The notes beneath the pieces were generated by a model. The model was not told the origin of the DNA, did no database searches, and was given only the letters and a program-made list of their open reading frames with translations. Source: Gemmatimonadota bacterium (GTDB lineage Bacteria > Latescibacterota > UBA2968). Taken from it: 37,001 nucleotides of DNA. The first letter of the stretch is position 1. Each line of letters begins with the position of its first letter. A program made the translations under genes and the position numbers. The DNA lies in assembly GCA_009838845.1 (NCBI GenBank), contig VXRD01000166.1, forward strand, positions 1 through 37,001, given 5' to 3'. Below, one piece after another: positions 25,352 through 34,157 of this stretch.

Positions 25352-27328
25352 ATGGCCGAATTGAAAGCGATGGATCGGGATTTGCACCCGGAGAGCAAAC
25401 ACTTGAGCGTGACCACACGCGCCTTTTGCGTGGGGATTGCGGTGACGTTCCTGGTGAATCTGTTGCCCGCTTATTCGGCCTATATCGTGCATTCGTCGCG
25501 CATGGTTTTTGCCCATTTGCCGATGGCGACTATGGTGGTTTTCACGGTGCTGGCGTGGCCGTTGAATGTTCTGGTGGCGCAGGTAAAGCCGCAGTGGGCA
25601 CTGTCGCGGGGCGAGATGGTGGTGGTTTTTTCGATGGGGTGGATTGCAGGGGCTGTGCCAGCGGCGAATTTTATGGGTTTGTTTATTGGGGGGATTGCTG
25701 CGCCTTATTATTACGCCTCGCCCGAGAATCAGTGGGGCGATTATTTGCTGGATGGGTTGCCCAAATGGGCTGCGCCGCCCAATCACGCCAATCAGATGAC
25801 GTATTTTTTTGAGGGCAAGCCTCCTGGCGTTGATATTCCCTGGGATGCGTGGATGACGCCGCTTGTGTGGTGGGGTGTTTTTCTCATTGCACTGGCGCTG
25901 GTGAGCGTGGCGCTGATGGCTGTGTTGCGGCGGCAGTGGGTGGATCGAGAACGTCTGCCTTTTCCCCTGGCTGAAGCACCGCTGACGATGTTGGAAGAGG
26001 TTGAGGCAGGAAAATACAGGCTTCTGTATTCTCGTTTGTTTTGGGCTGGTGTGACTATTCCCGTGGTTGTGGTGGTGTGGAATATCGTGGGTTATTTCTG
26101 GCACACATTTCCACCTATTCCGTTGATGGATAGATGGGCGCTGCCAATTGGGCGCGGGTTTCCCGCTATTCCGATCAAGTTCAATTTTTTTGTTCTGGGA
26201 TTCGCGTTTTTTACCAATCTCGATGTGTTGTTCAGTTTGTGGTTTTTCTACGCGCTGGGTATTGTGCAAACCGGTGTTTTTGATCGATTGGGATATTCTA
26301 TTGGCGCGTCCGATATCTGGGGGTCTCGCGGCGGTGCTGCGATGGGATGGCAGGCGATGGGGGCTTTTTTTGCATTTACGGCGTTGAGTATGTGGATGGC
26401 GCGCGCGCATTTGCGGGATGTGTGGCGCAAGGCGATGCGCGGCGATGATGCTGTGGACGACTCGAATGAACTGTTGTCTTATCGGGCAGCGGTGTGGGGG
26501 ATTATTGTGGGGGCGGCGTTTCTCTTTTTCTGGTTGTGGCATTCGGGCATGTCCGCGCTCGTGGCCGGTGTTTTTCTTTTTGCGTTGATTTTGATGACGG
26601 TGGGGGTGACGCGGTTTGTGGCCGAGTCGGGTTTGGCTTATGCGCGGATGCCCATTACGCCGCAAAGTTTCACGTTTTATACGATTGGTATTCGGCAGAT
26701 GGATACCAATAGTGCCGCGTCTCTGGCGCTGTCTTATTCGACGTTTGGCCTGGGCAATACTTTTGGCGCTTCTACACTGGCACATATCGCGCAGATGGGG
26801 GCGAGGCTCAAGCTCAAGACCCGGTCGCTGTTCTGGACAACGATGTGCGCTCTGGTGGTGTCGATGGTTATTTCGGCGGTGTTCACGCTTTATCTGGGGT
26901 ATATGCACGGCGCGTACAATTTTAATGTTTATACGTTTAATTCAGGGAATGTGGTAATTTTCAGCAATGTGGTGAAGAAATTGCAAAATCCCTTTGGCAT
27001 CAGTCTGGACAGGCTGATGTTTTTTGGTATTGGCGCAGGTCTCACTGTTTTGTGTAGTTTTTTGCGCTATCGGTTTTTGAGGTGGCCGTTGAGTCCTATT
27101 GGGTTGACGGTGTTTACTACGGGTATTTTGCAGCGGCAGGTGTTTACGGTTTTTGTGGCGTGGACGGTTAAGTCCGTTTTGTTGAAGATTGGCGGTATTG
27201 GACTTTATCGCCAGTCCCTACCCTTGTTTATGGGGCTGATGCTCGGTTATGTTCTGGGTATTGGGCTGATTTTTATTGTGGATGTGTTGTTTTTCTTTGG
27301 GCAAGGGCATCTTGTGCATCACTGGTGA
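25352..27328 (+). CDS. Large polytopic membrane protein (DUF6785-like)
   Basis: This 658-residue integral membrane protein has roughly a dozen or more hydrophobic helices, for example at 28-50, 65-85, 96-116, 180-200, 222-245 and 555-575. It resembles a family of uncharacterised membrane proteins that I recall as DUF6785/DUF6784, seen mostly in Planctomycetes, Poribacteria and relatives; this is from memory. Conserved-looking stretches include GLAYARMPITPQSFTFYTIG and YSTFGLGNTFGASTLAHIAQ. There is no signal peptide. The ATG has only a weak ribosome-binding site (GAGAG). It is followed 21 bases later by a sodium:solute symporter, so it is likely to work in transport. Substrate, direction and energy coupling are unknown; an oligopeptide-transporter-like fold is one possibility. 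Confidence 0.72.
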   Translation: MAELKAMDRDLHPESKHLSVTTRAFCVGIAVTFLVNLLPAYSAYIVHSSRMVFAHLPMATMVVFTVLAWPLNVLVAQVKPQWALSRGEMVVVFSMGWIAGAVPAANFMGLFIGGIAAPYYYASPENQWGDYLLDGLPKWAAPPNHANQMTYFFEGKPPGVDIPWDAWMTPLVWWGVFLIALALVSVALMAVLRRQWVDRERLPFPLAEAPLTMLEEVEAGKYRLLYSRLFWAGVTIPVVVVVWNIVGYFWHTFPPIPLMDRWALPIGRGFPAIPIKFNFFVLGFAFFTNLDVLFSLWFFYALGIVQTGVFDRLGYSIGASDIWGSRGGAAMGWQAMGAFFAFTALSMWMARAHLRDVWRKAMRGDDAVDDSNELLSYRAAVWGIIVGAAFLFFWLWHSGMSALVAGVFLFALILMTVGVTRFVAESGLAYARMPITPQSFTFYTIGIRQMDTNSAASLALSYSTFGLGNTFGASTLAHIAQMGARLKLKTRSLFWTTMCALVVSMVISAVFTLYLGYMHGAYNFNVYTFNSGNVVIFSNVVKKLQNPFGISLDRLMFFGIGAGLTVLCSFLRYRFLRWPLSPIGLTVFTTGILQRQVFTVFVAWTVKSVLLKIGGIGLYRQSLPLFMGLMLGYVLGIGLIFIVDVLFFFGQGHLVHHW

Positions 27329-27349
27329 TGGTAACCGGAGAATTTCTCT

Positions 27350-29110
27350 ATGAGTGAAACATCGGTTGAATACGTTGTGATTGGATGTTATTTGGCCGTG
27401 CTGGTTGGGGTGGGGATGGTGTTTCGCCGTTTTAATGAAAATGTGAGTGATTATTTTCGAAACGGTTGTAAGGGCACCTGGTGGCTGGTGGGGTCGAGTG
27501 CGTTTATGACGGCGTTTAGTGCGTGGACTTTTTCGGGTGCAGCGGGTGCGGCTTATGAAGCGGGCTGGAGTGTGCTGGTGATTTATCTGGCAAATTCAGT
27601 GGGTTTTGCGATTAACGGTTTGTTTCTCGCCAAATGGTTTCGACAGATCAGGGCGATTACGGGTCCCGAGGTTATCCGCCTGCGCTTTGGTATTTCGACG
27701 CAACAATTTTACGCGTGGATGTCATTTGTGATGCAAACCTTGTATTCGTCGCTGCATCTTCTGGGGTTGGCGATTTTCTGTTCGGCGGTGTTTGGATATA
27801 AAATTGAGCAGGTGATCGTGGTGGTGGGCGCGGTGGTGTTGATCTATTCGCTGATTGGGGGTAGCTGGGCGGTGACGGCTACGGATTTTCTGCAGACGCT
27901 TATCCTCATTCCGATTACTATTCTGGTGGGTGTGTTGTGTCTGGTAAAGCTCGGCGGCGTGGGTGCTTTGTTTCAGGGCATTCAGAATATGGGGTTGTCG
28001 TCGGCTTATGGTGTGTTTAACGCACCTGACCAGTTTCCGTTGCGGGCTTATACGTATGCGTGGGCTGTAGCGATGTTGCTGAAGAATGTGATTGGATACA
28101 ATACGCTTACGTCGGCACAGCGGTATTTTCTGGTGAAGGATGGACGCGAGGCGCAGAAAGCTGCGTGGCTGGGCTTTGTGCTGATGACGGCGGGTGCTTT
28201 TATCTGGTTTATTCCGCCGATGACTGCGCGGCTTTTGTTTCACGCCGAGGTGATGGCGGTCGATATTCCCAAGGCTGCGGAAGCTGCGTATGCGATTGCG
28301 AGTTTGAATGTGTTGCCGCTGGGTATGACGGGGCTGATGGTGGTGGCGATGTTTGCGGCGACGATGAGTTCGATGGATTCGGGGTTGAACCGCAATGCGG
28401 CGATTTTTACGAATGATATTTATCCGACGCTGTGCCGGTTGTTTGGGAGAGCGTCTGTTAAGGGCAAGAGCCTGATGCGGTTGGGACAGGTGTTTTCAGC
28501 GGTGTTTGGGGTGTGTATTGTGAGTATTGCCACGTATTTTGCAAATACTGAGGGCAGAGGGGTGTTTGAACATATGTTGAATATCGGCGCTTTGCTGGCA
28601 CTGCCGATGGCTGTGCCTGCGTTGATGGGGCTGTTTATTCGCACGTCGCCGAGTTGGGCGGCGATTGTGACGGTGTGTGTGACGCTGATTCCATCGGCAT
28701 TCGGATTTTTCAGCGCGGAACTCTTTGGCGAGACCTGGTCATTTCAGCAGAAGGTGTTTATCAATCTCACTGTGGGGATAGTGGTTTATTTGTTGACGAT
28801 GCCGTTCTGGAATCGCACGCCGGAAGTTTATAAGAGGCAGGCGCAGGACTTTTTTGATCGCATGCTGACACCGGTTGATTTTGAGAAAGAGATCGGCATA
28901 CCAAATGATTTGCGCCAGCTCAAAATTATCGGTAGTTTTGCTGCGGTTATTGGTGGGGTGATTTGTACGCTCGTTTTGTTGCCCAATCCACTGATCGGAC
29001 GTCTGGGGATTTTGTTTGTGGGCGGTTTTGTGCTGGGCGTTGGCGGTGTGTTTATATGGTTGGGAAAGCGCAGTGAGTTGGAGACTTCGCGGATTGAGGC
29101 GGCGGATTGA
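27350..29110 (+). CDS. Sodium:solute symporter (SSS family)
   Basis: This 586-residue inner-membrane transporter of the SSS (LeuT-fold) family would use the sodium gradient to import a sugar, amino acid, carboxylate or similar solute. About 13-14 hydrophobic helices are visible. Typical elements are FMTAFSAWTFSGAAGAAYEAG in helices 1-2, GYNTLTSAQRYFLVKDGREA in the middle, and MSSMDSGLNRNAAIFTNDIY around helix 8, which carries the Ser/Asp residues of the Na2 site. The ATG follows CCGGAGAA. It lies 21 bases after the polytopic membrane protein gene, so the two are probably co-expressed. The next gene is a zinc-type alcohol dehydrogenase. The substrate cannot be told from sequence alone. Confidence 0.9.
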   Translation: MSETSVEYVVIGCYLAVLVGVGMVFRRFNENVSDYFRNGCKGTWWLVGSSAFMTAFSAWTFSGAAGAAYEAGWSVLVIYLANSVGFAINGLFLAKWFRQIRAITGPEVIRLRFGISTQQFYAWMSFVMQTLYSSLHLLGLAIFCSAVFGYKIEQVIVVVGAVVLIYSLIGGSWAVTATDFLQTLILIPITILVGVLCLVKLGGVGALFQGIQNMGLSSAYGVFNAPDQFPLRAYTYAWAVAMLLKNVIGYNTLTSAQRYFLVKDGREAQKAAWLGFVLMTAGAFIWFIPPMTARLLFHAEVMAVDIPKAAEAAYAIASLNVLPLGMTGLMVVAMFAATMSSMDSGLNRNAAIFTNDIYPTLCRLFGRASVKGKSLMRLGQVFSAVFGVCIVSIATYFANTEGRGVFEHMLNIGALLALPMAVPALMGLFIRTSPSWAAIVTVCVTLIPSAFGFFSAELFGETWSFQQKVFINLTVGIVVYLLTMPFWNRTPEVYKRQAQDFFDRMLTPVDFEKEIGIPNDLRQLKIIGSFAAVIGGVICTLVLLPNPLIGRLGILFVGGFVLGVGGVFIWLGKRSELETSRIEAAD

Positions 29111-29137
29111 CGGGATGGATAGGCGATAACAATCAAT

Positions 29138-29168
29138 GTAGGGGCGGTGCCCCTGTGCCCGCCCGTAG
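29138..29168. repeat. Interspersed GC-rich hairpin repeat, copy 1
   Basis: GGGCGG (29142-29147) and CCGCCC (29159-29164) form a stem with a C-rich loop, within the wider pattern TAGGGGCGG...CCCCTGTG...CGCCCG. A second copy lies at 35150-35175. This 'GTAGGGGCG' family occurs between genes in many environmental genomes. Confidence 0.7.
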
Positions 29169-29195
29169 GTCTGAGAGTTTCTGAAGGAGGCATTG

Positions 29196-30164
29196 GTGAA
29201 AGCAGCACACGTTGTCGCTCATCGGCAGATTGAGATGTTTGAGGCCGATGAGCCGAATATTGAGGATTTTCCAAAGGGATCGATAAAGGTTAAGGCGCAT
29301 ATGACCGCGATTTGTGGGTCGGATTCGCCAAAGTTTGTATTGAAACAGCCGGACGCAGTGTATCCGATGAATATCGGGACTTCGATTCACGAGTGTATTG
29401 GGACGGTGGTTGCGTCGTCGTCGAATCGGTTTCAACCCGGGGATTTTGTGCAGGCGCGGCCCACGGCGGGTATTGGTGGGTTGGCTGAGTATTATATTTC
29501 GAGCGAAAGAGTGGGGGTGCATCTCGCAGATTATAAACCGCTCGATGAATTGTTGATGTCACAGCCTCTCGGGACGGTGATTTGGGCGTGTCGCAAGTTG
29601 GGTAATATTCTCAATCAGGATGCTGTGGTGGTGGGGCAGGGGCCAATGGGTTTGTTGATGACGCATTTGTTGAGCAATTTGGGGGCGAAGACCGTTGTTG
29701 CTGTGGATACGGTCGATTTTCGTCTTGAGGCGGCCAAAAAGATGCGGGCGACCCATGTGGTAAATCCCGATAGGGAAGATGTGGTGGCTGTTGTGAGAGA
29801 AATTACGGATGGGCGGATGGCCGATCTGGTGGTGGAGATTGTGGGGCACAATCAGGATACGGTCAATTTGTGTCTGAATTTAACCAAGCGTCTGGGTACA
29901 GTGCTGGCGTTTGGTGTGCCCGATGACGATGTGTATGCGTTTAATTATCGCGCTTTTTTCAGTAAGAATGTGACGCTGGTCGGCTCTGTGGGGCCAGATT
30001 CGTTGAATGATTATCCCCTGGCTATGGATATGATCGCACAGGGACGCATCGATGTCTCGCCGATTATCACACACCATTTGCCGTTTACAGAGGTGCAAAA
30101 GGGTTTTGAATTGTTTATCGATCATCGCGACGAGGCGATTAAGGTTGTGCTGGATTATGAATAG
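29196..30164 (+). CDS. Zinc-type alcohol dehydrogenase (MDR superfamily)
   Basis: This 322-residue medium-chain dehydrogenase/reductase would oxidise an alcohol or polyol with NAD(P)+. The catalytic zinc site is seen as C40 (AICGSDSPKF) and H65-E66 (GTSIHECIG, replacing the usual GHE). The Rossmann loop is VVGQGPMGLLMTHLLSNLGA near residues 146-165. The four-cysteine structural-zinc lobe is absent, and the protein is shorter than typical members (about 340-380 residues). I chose GTG at 29196, 5 bases after AAGGAGG, rather than the TTG codon just before it. It is followed 9 bases later by a PhyH oxygenase, and that pair may process one substrate. Sorbitol-like and threonine-dehydrogenase-like activities are both possible. 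Confidence 0.86.
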   Translation: MKAAHVVAHRQIEMFEADEPNIEDFPKGSIKVKAHMTAICGSDSPKFVLKQPDAVYPMNIGTSIHECIGTVVASSSNRFQPGDFVQARPTAGIGGLAEYYISSERVGVHLADYKPLDELLMSQPLGTVIWACRKLGNILNQDAVVVGQGPMGLLMTHLLSNLGAKTVVAVDTVDFRLEAAKKMRATHVVNPDREDVVAVVREITDGRMADLVVEIVGHNQDTVNLCLNLTKRLGTVLAFGVPDDDVYAFNYRAFFSKNVTLVGSVGPDSLNDYPLAMDMIAQGRIDVSPIITHHLPFTEVQKGFELFIDHRDEAIKVVLDYE

Positions 30165-30173
30165 GAGGTTGCC

Positions 30174-30920
30174 ATGCAGATGACCAAAGCTCAAAAGCAG
30201 CAGTTTTTCGAAGAGGGATATGTGCTTGTGCGAGGTGCTGTGCCAAAGTTGATGGCCGATCAAGCGCGCAGGGCTATTAATCGGCATATGCGTTATCGCG
30301 TGATGCAACAGGGACGAAATCCGGGGTTGAGCAATGAGCCGGTGATTACAGATTTGTTTAATAAATCGCCGCTTTGGGGTCTGTGCGAGTCAGTTGTGGG
30401 AAAGGGGCAGTTGATCCAGCCGCAGGGAGGCAATGTGAAGCTCAATTTTCCCGATGCAGAGGAGCGCCCACTGACGCGAGGGCATCTGGATTTGGGCGGG
30501 AAGCTGAAGGATGGGTTGCTGAGTCGCGGTATGACGCTGCTCGTTGTGATTCTGGTTCACGATGTTCCAAGGCCCTTTATGGGCAATTTCTGTTTTTGGC
30601 CCGGGTCCCATCGCGCTTATGAGGCGACGTTTCAAAAAGATCCCAATTATGTGGAGACGGCAAAGGCCAATCGCCGGATTCCCGATATCGATTTGCCGCA
30701 TGGGCCGATTCAGTTTATGGGCGAAGCAGGCGATGCGGTGATCTGCCATCACCAGATGTATCACAATGGAGGACCAAATCATTCGCCCGATATCCGTTAT
30801 GCCGTGATTTTCAGACCCCGACACGTCAACTCGAGAGAAAATAGCACGGATACTATGGCCGATATCTGGCGCGAGTTTGAAGGGTTGAATGATCTGAAAG
30901 AAGAGGCGATGGCGGTTTAG
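30174..30920 (+). CDS. PhyH-family Fe(II)/2OG oxygenase (HLD)
   Basis: This 248-residue phytanoyl-CoA dioxygenase-like oxygenase keeps a full metal site: H104-L-D106 (TRGHLDLGG) and H197 (YHNGGPNHSPDIRYA), with R208 eleven residues on for 2-oxoglutarate. The FWPGSHRAYE strand (141-150) is the family's GSH element. It is at the short end for the family. The ATG has AGGAGG upstream and lies 9 bases after the dehydrogenase stop. It is the last gene before a branched terminator. The intact HxD contrasts with the two HxG paralogues to the left. The substrate is unknown; co-transcription with a dehydrogenase suggests a hydroxylation-oxidation sequence on a small molecule. Confidence 0.87.
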   Translation: MQMTKAQKQQFFEEGYVLVRGAVPKLMADQARRAINRHMRYRVMQQGRNPGLSNEPVITDLFNKSPLWGLCESVVGKGQLIQPQGGNVKLNFPDAEERPLTRGHLDLGGKLKDGLLSRGMTLLVVILVHDVPRPFMGNFCFWPGSHRAYEATFQKDPNYVETAKANRRIPDIDLPHGPIQFMGEAGDAVICHHQMYHNGGPNHSPDIRYAVIFRPRHVNSRENSTDTMADIWREFEGLNDLKEEAMAV

Positions 30921-30960
30921 AGATTTATTTCGTCATGGTTCACCCGATGGACAAAAGGTT

Positions 30961-31026
30961 CCCCCCCGATGACAAGAACCCAAGGGGTTCTCTCCATTAA
31001 GGAGTAGTCGGGGGGGTCATTTTTTT
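30961..31026 (+). terminator. Branched (three-way) intrinsic terminator
   Basis: An outer 9-bp stem, CCCCCCCGA (30961-30969) with TCGGGGGGG (31008-31016), encloses two hairpins: AGAACCC/GGGTTCT (30975-30991, 3-nt loop) and CTCC/GGAG (30992-31004). Seven T follow at 31020-31026. It closes the plus-strand operon ending at 30920. Confidence 0.7.
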
Positions 31027-31046
31027 CCGGCGATTCTGTGATGACT

Positions 31047-31091
31047 TGTCACAGCTTGTCATAGCTCCATGTCACAGCTTGTCATAGCTCC
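31047..31091. repeat. 22-bp direct repeat, two perfect copies
   Basis: Two identical 22-base copies (31047-31068 and 31070-31091) are one base apart. Each is itself two near-identical 10-mers, TGTCACAGCT and TGTCATAGCT, plus CC. They lie immediately after the stop of the minus-strand Fic gene. Confidence 0.85.
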
Positions 31092-31100
31092 TGAGTCAAG

Positions 31101-32156
31101 CTATCCATCATTGAACACATATCGTTTGCCAGGGTCCGTTGGACTCGTTGCTTTTTCTTTTATTATCCCTTGTTCTATCATGGCACGAATGTCTCGCTGA
31201 AGTGACCGGCGATTGACGTCGGGGCAAAGGTGCTCAAAGTCCTGAATGGTCAAACTACCATGTTCGACAATGTGGCTAAGTGCCCTGGCCTGACGATCGG
31301 GCAGACCTCGTTCCTTGATGAGGATATCCCGTCGGATGGTCCGTTCTCCAAGCCTCCTGACTTCGGCAAGCTGAGTAGATAGCCCTTCTACGAAATACTC
31401 CAGCCAGTCAGTCAGATCCATACCGCTTTCCCGAACGCTTTGAATCGCCTGGTAGAAGGCGACCCGGTCCCGGTCATAGTATTCGCTGATCGTGAACAGG
31501 CGTTTGAAGTCATATCCGGCACGATAGAGGCACAGAGTGGAGAGCAGGCGGGAGGTGCGACCATTGCCGTCCAAGAACGGATGGATATGCACAAGCTGAA
31601 ACTGTGCAATTCCGCTCATTAGCACGGGATGGACTTCCTGCTCCCGCTGGATCCAGTCCACCAATTCCGCCATCAGGATTGGCACATCGTAAGCTGGTGG
31701 TGGCTCATAGATGATCTCCCCGGTGAGGGAGTTTACCACATAATTCTGGATCTTCCGATACGCGCCGGGACCCGCTATGCCGCCGCGCACACCTTCAACC
31801 AGACGCCTGTGGATTTCTCGAATCAATCCCTCTGTGATCGGGCCGCCATCCGAAATATATTCGGATACGAATTCGAATGCTTTCCGATAGTTGAGCAATT
31901 CCTTCACATCTTCTGGGTTGGCATCCGGTACAGGGCGCCCCGCCAGCAGCAGGCGGGATTGGTCCAGCGTGAGGTGCGTTCCCTCAATATGCGTGGTGTG
32001 GTGCGCTTCCAGAAGCAAGGCGCGCTGCCCCATTTCCTGCACCCACTGCTCTGATAGCATAGCTGCTTCCAGGAAGCCTCGAGCGCGTTCGATGTGTGTC
32101 AGTCCGCTGGTGATGGGATGAGTCGTTGTGAAGACCGGTCTAAAGCCGTTACTCAT
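31101..32156 (-). CDS. Fic family protein, class II, with C-terminal winged helix
   Basis: This 351-residue Fic protein would transfer AMP, or another nucleotide-phosphate group, from a nucleotide to a hydroxyl of a target protein. The catalytic loop [12 protein letters not shown] (192-203) is intact. The inhibitory-helix motif T-x-x-x-E-G is present before the Fic core (TTHIEG, 54-59), which makes it an N-terminally self-inhibited class II enzyme. The C-terminal part (from about 285) looks like a winged helix that may bind DNA. I chose ATG 32156, 11 bases after the OLD gene stop and with GAAAGG upstream; a start at 32222 would overlap that gene. Class II Fic proteins are often stand-alone housekeeping regulators, but here co-transcription with a nuclease suggests a toxin or defence role. 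Confidence 0.88.
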   Translation of the reverse strand: MSNGFRPVFTTTHPITSGLTHIERARGFLEAAMLSEQWVQEMGQRALLLEAHHTTHIEGTHLTLDQSRLLLAGRPVPDANPEDVKELLNYRKAFEFVSEYISDGGPITEGLIREIHRRLVEGVRGGIAGPGAYRKIQNYVVNSLTGEIIYEPPPAYDVPILMAELVDWIQREQEVHPVLMSGIAQFQLVHIHPFLDGNGRTSRLLSTLCLYRAGYDFKRLFTISEYYDRDRVAFYQAIQSVRESGMDLTDWLEYFVEGLSTQLAEVRRLGERTIRRDILIKERGLPDRQARALSHIVEHGSLTIQDFEHLCPDVNRRSLQRDIRAMIEQGIIKEKATSPTDPGKRYVFNDG

Positions 32157-32167
32157 TGGCAAGCCTT

Positions 32168-33904
32168 TCAAGTATTCCAGGATTTTATACGAGCAACAAT
32201 TTCTTTCATCTGTTCTTTCCAATCAAATCGGTCCGCCATTATGTCGTTCGTCATGTGCGGAACGCTTGACCTGGCTAAATCTACCTTATCGACATTGCGC
32301 TTCTTCAGGTTAGCTTCAATGTATGACTCGGAACATGCTTTTTTACGGGGAAAAAAGTTCTCATACTGTTCAGGATCACGAAGTCCTGAAAGGTCTAATG
32401 CCTTCTCGAGGACAGAGCCGGGAATATAATTTTCAATTTCCTTAGCACTGGTTATCCAAATATGAGCGTCAGGAATTGTTTTTACCTCCCTATTAATCCT
32501 CTTCACCCTCCCCTTTATATCAGAATCTTTGTCAGTTTGATCCCCATCACATACAACGATGATGTTTGGATTAACCTGGAGCAGATTCACAAGATCGGTT
32601 TCGGCTTCCTCGGGAGCCTTGAATTGTGTCCGTGCCAAAAGCGACCCACCGTAGAATGCACATTGATAATCCCGACCCTCCTGAAAACGACCATCCGAGT
32701 AGAGGTCAATCCAGCGATTGAGATAAATTCGGTCCGATGGACCTTCCACCCAAACGATGCCATTTGCCTGGAGCAAATCCGATGGCTTTGCACCCAATTC
32801 GGATACCACTCCGAGGCGATCAAAGTGAGCAGAAATAGGTATCGTACGAGCCGATTCGCCATCATGTAGAACGTGGATTATTTGAGCATTCTTCGAGACA
32901 CTAAAGAAGTCTAATGCCGTGCTCGAATGAGTTGTCAAAAAAATATGTGTCTTTTCATTGGTGGCGTATTCTTCAATATACTGAAAAAGCCGCCGCAGGA
33001 GTGCTGGATGAAGATTGTTTTCAAGTTCTTCGAAAGCGAATACAAAATCAGATTTGTTTCTGTTTTCCTCTATTTTAGCCTTGGGCACGACCAATAAATT
33101 TAGTAGAACCAGAAGAATGGTCTTCAGTCCACTTCCCGATTTGCTTAAGGGGATCAGCCCCTTTTTATCTTCACGGAGATATATCTCCCAATGGTCTTTT
33201 GAGCCATCGGTTTTTTCATCATCATGGACTTTCATTGTAATTTCTGAAAACTCGCCGTCATTTCCGAAAACGAAATTCAGGGCTTCCAGGAGTTCCCGCT
33301 TGATTACCCCTTCCGGGAATTCCTCGTTGGCGGTATGAAGGAAACGCTGTACTATGTTGGTAGCTCCGTTTCCATCCGGTTCGAGTGTTAGGTTAGCCGT
33401 CGCTGACTCGGTTTTAATGTCTCGGTCTGCGAGAAGTCTGCGAAATGAATGATAGTTAAATTGGCGAGATGCGTTCTGTAGGACCTGTTTAATGCCTGAG
33501 AGTCGGGCATTGGTTGAGCTTTCACCATAAGGGGAGTTCAAGTTGAAATCGTCGGGGAATACCATGTTAGATATGTCCCTGTTTGCGTCAACCTCCCAGG
33601 TTATCGGAATATCGACAAAATGTCGTCCGTGTACCTGCCAGTGATTTCTTCCTGATGCATGATCTATGTGATTTTCGAGAAACGCACTTCTCAATGACTC
33701 CTCGTCTAATACGCCACTACATCGATATTGCCAACCTTGGTCGTTGTGTAGGCCGACGCATAATGCTTCAATCAAATCCAGAAGGTGTGATTTTCCAGAG
33801 TTATTACGTCCGATGATGACGTTGATCGGTTTAAGTGTGTCGAAGCCAGCCCACTCTTTTTTGAAACAACTATGTCCCTTGAAGTGTATGGAATCAATAT
33901 TCAC
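32168..33904 (-). CDS. OLD-family ATPase with TOPRIM nuclease domain
   Basis: This roughly 578-residue protein has an ABC/SMC-type ATPase domain followed by a TOPRIM domain, the layout of OLD (overcoming lysogenization defect) nucleases, which includes phage-defence proteins such as GajA. The Walker A is GRNNSGKS near the N-terminus, the signature-like region is [14 protein letters not shown], the Walker B is [16 protein letters not shown], and the switch histidine lies in [11 protein letters not shown]. The TOPRIM shows [11 protein letters not shown] with the catalytic Glu and later VVCDGDQTD with the DxD pair. Starts are GTG at 33904, which has GGAAGGA upstream, or GTG at 33925 without such a site; I chose the former. 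It is lower in GC than its neighbours (22 of 60 at 33001-33060). It leads the operon with Fic. Confidence 0.87.
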   Translation of the reverse strand: MNIDSIHFKGHSCFKKEWAGFDTLKPINVIIGRNNSGKSHLLDLIEALCVGLHNDQGWQYRCSGVLDEESLRSAFLENHIDHASGRNHWQVHGRHFVDIPITWEVDANRDISNMVFPDDFNLNSPYGESSTNARLSGIKQVLQNASRQFNYHSFRRLLADRDIKTESATANLTLEPDGNGATNIVQRFLHTANEEFPEGVIKRELLEALNFVFGNDGEFSEITMKVHDDEKTDGSKDHWEIYLREDKKGLIPLSKSGSGLKTILLVLLNLLVVPKAKIEENRNKSDFVFAFEELENNLHPALLRRLFQYIEEYATNEKTHIFLTTHSSTALDFFSVSKNAQIIHVLHDGESARTIPISAHFDRLGVVSELGAKPSDLLQANGIVWVEGPSDRIYLNRWIDLYSDGRFQEGRDYQCAFYGGSLLARTQFKAPEEAETDLVNLLQVNPNIIVVCDGDQTDKDSDIKGRVKRINREVKTIPDAHIWITSAKEIENYIPGSVLEKALDLSGLRDPEQYENFFPRKKACSESYIEANLKKRNVDKVDLARSSVPHMTNDIMADRFDWKEQMKEIVARIKSWNT

Positions 33905-33980
33905 GGTGAATTTTTCCTTCCGCACGTCATTTCATTCGTTACAGTATTAGTGATGAGGCAGTTCAATACGCTAATTTCTG

Positions 33981-34009
33981 AGTGTATCGTATATTGTATA
34001 GACTGTCAA
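33981..34009 (-). promoter_or_regulatory. Promoter of the OLD-Fic cassette
   Basis: On the minus strand a perfect TTGACA (34009-34004) lies 17 bases before TACACT (33986-33981). The spacer is AT-rich (TATACAATATA). It is the only good promoter seen upstream of the cassette. Confidence 0.65.
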
Positions 34010-34099
34010 CGATTATTTCTAATTTGATGTCCAATTCGTCTAAGTCGATAGGGAATCGATACTTCTGTTTTACGACATAGAGCAGGGGATTTTTTCGCA

Positions 34100-34128
34100 T
34101 TGACACGCGGGGTTCTGTCGTCTATTAT
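34100..34128 (+). promoter_or_regulatory. Near-consensus promoter of the aldo/keto reductase gene
   Basis: A perfect TTGACA (34100-34105) is followed after 17 bases by TATTAT (34123-34128). The start codon is at 34158 with CAGGAGGG between. Confidence 0.7.
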
Positions 34129-34157
34129 GCGAGGGGTTTTTTCAGGAGGGATTTGCG

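Noticed and set aside
25331-26908. A 525-codon minus-strand frame opposite the large membrane protein
   Set aside because: The translation is a low-complexity Arg/His/Gln/Pro mixture, the usual shadow of a hydrophobic protein. The plus strand has clear membrane helices.
31047-31091. Possible CRISPR array from repeated 22-mers
   Set aside because: Only two copies one base apart, no spacers of CRISPR length and no cas genes nearby.
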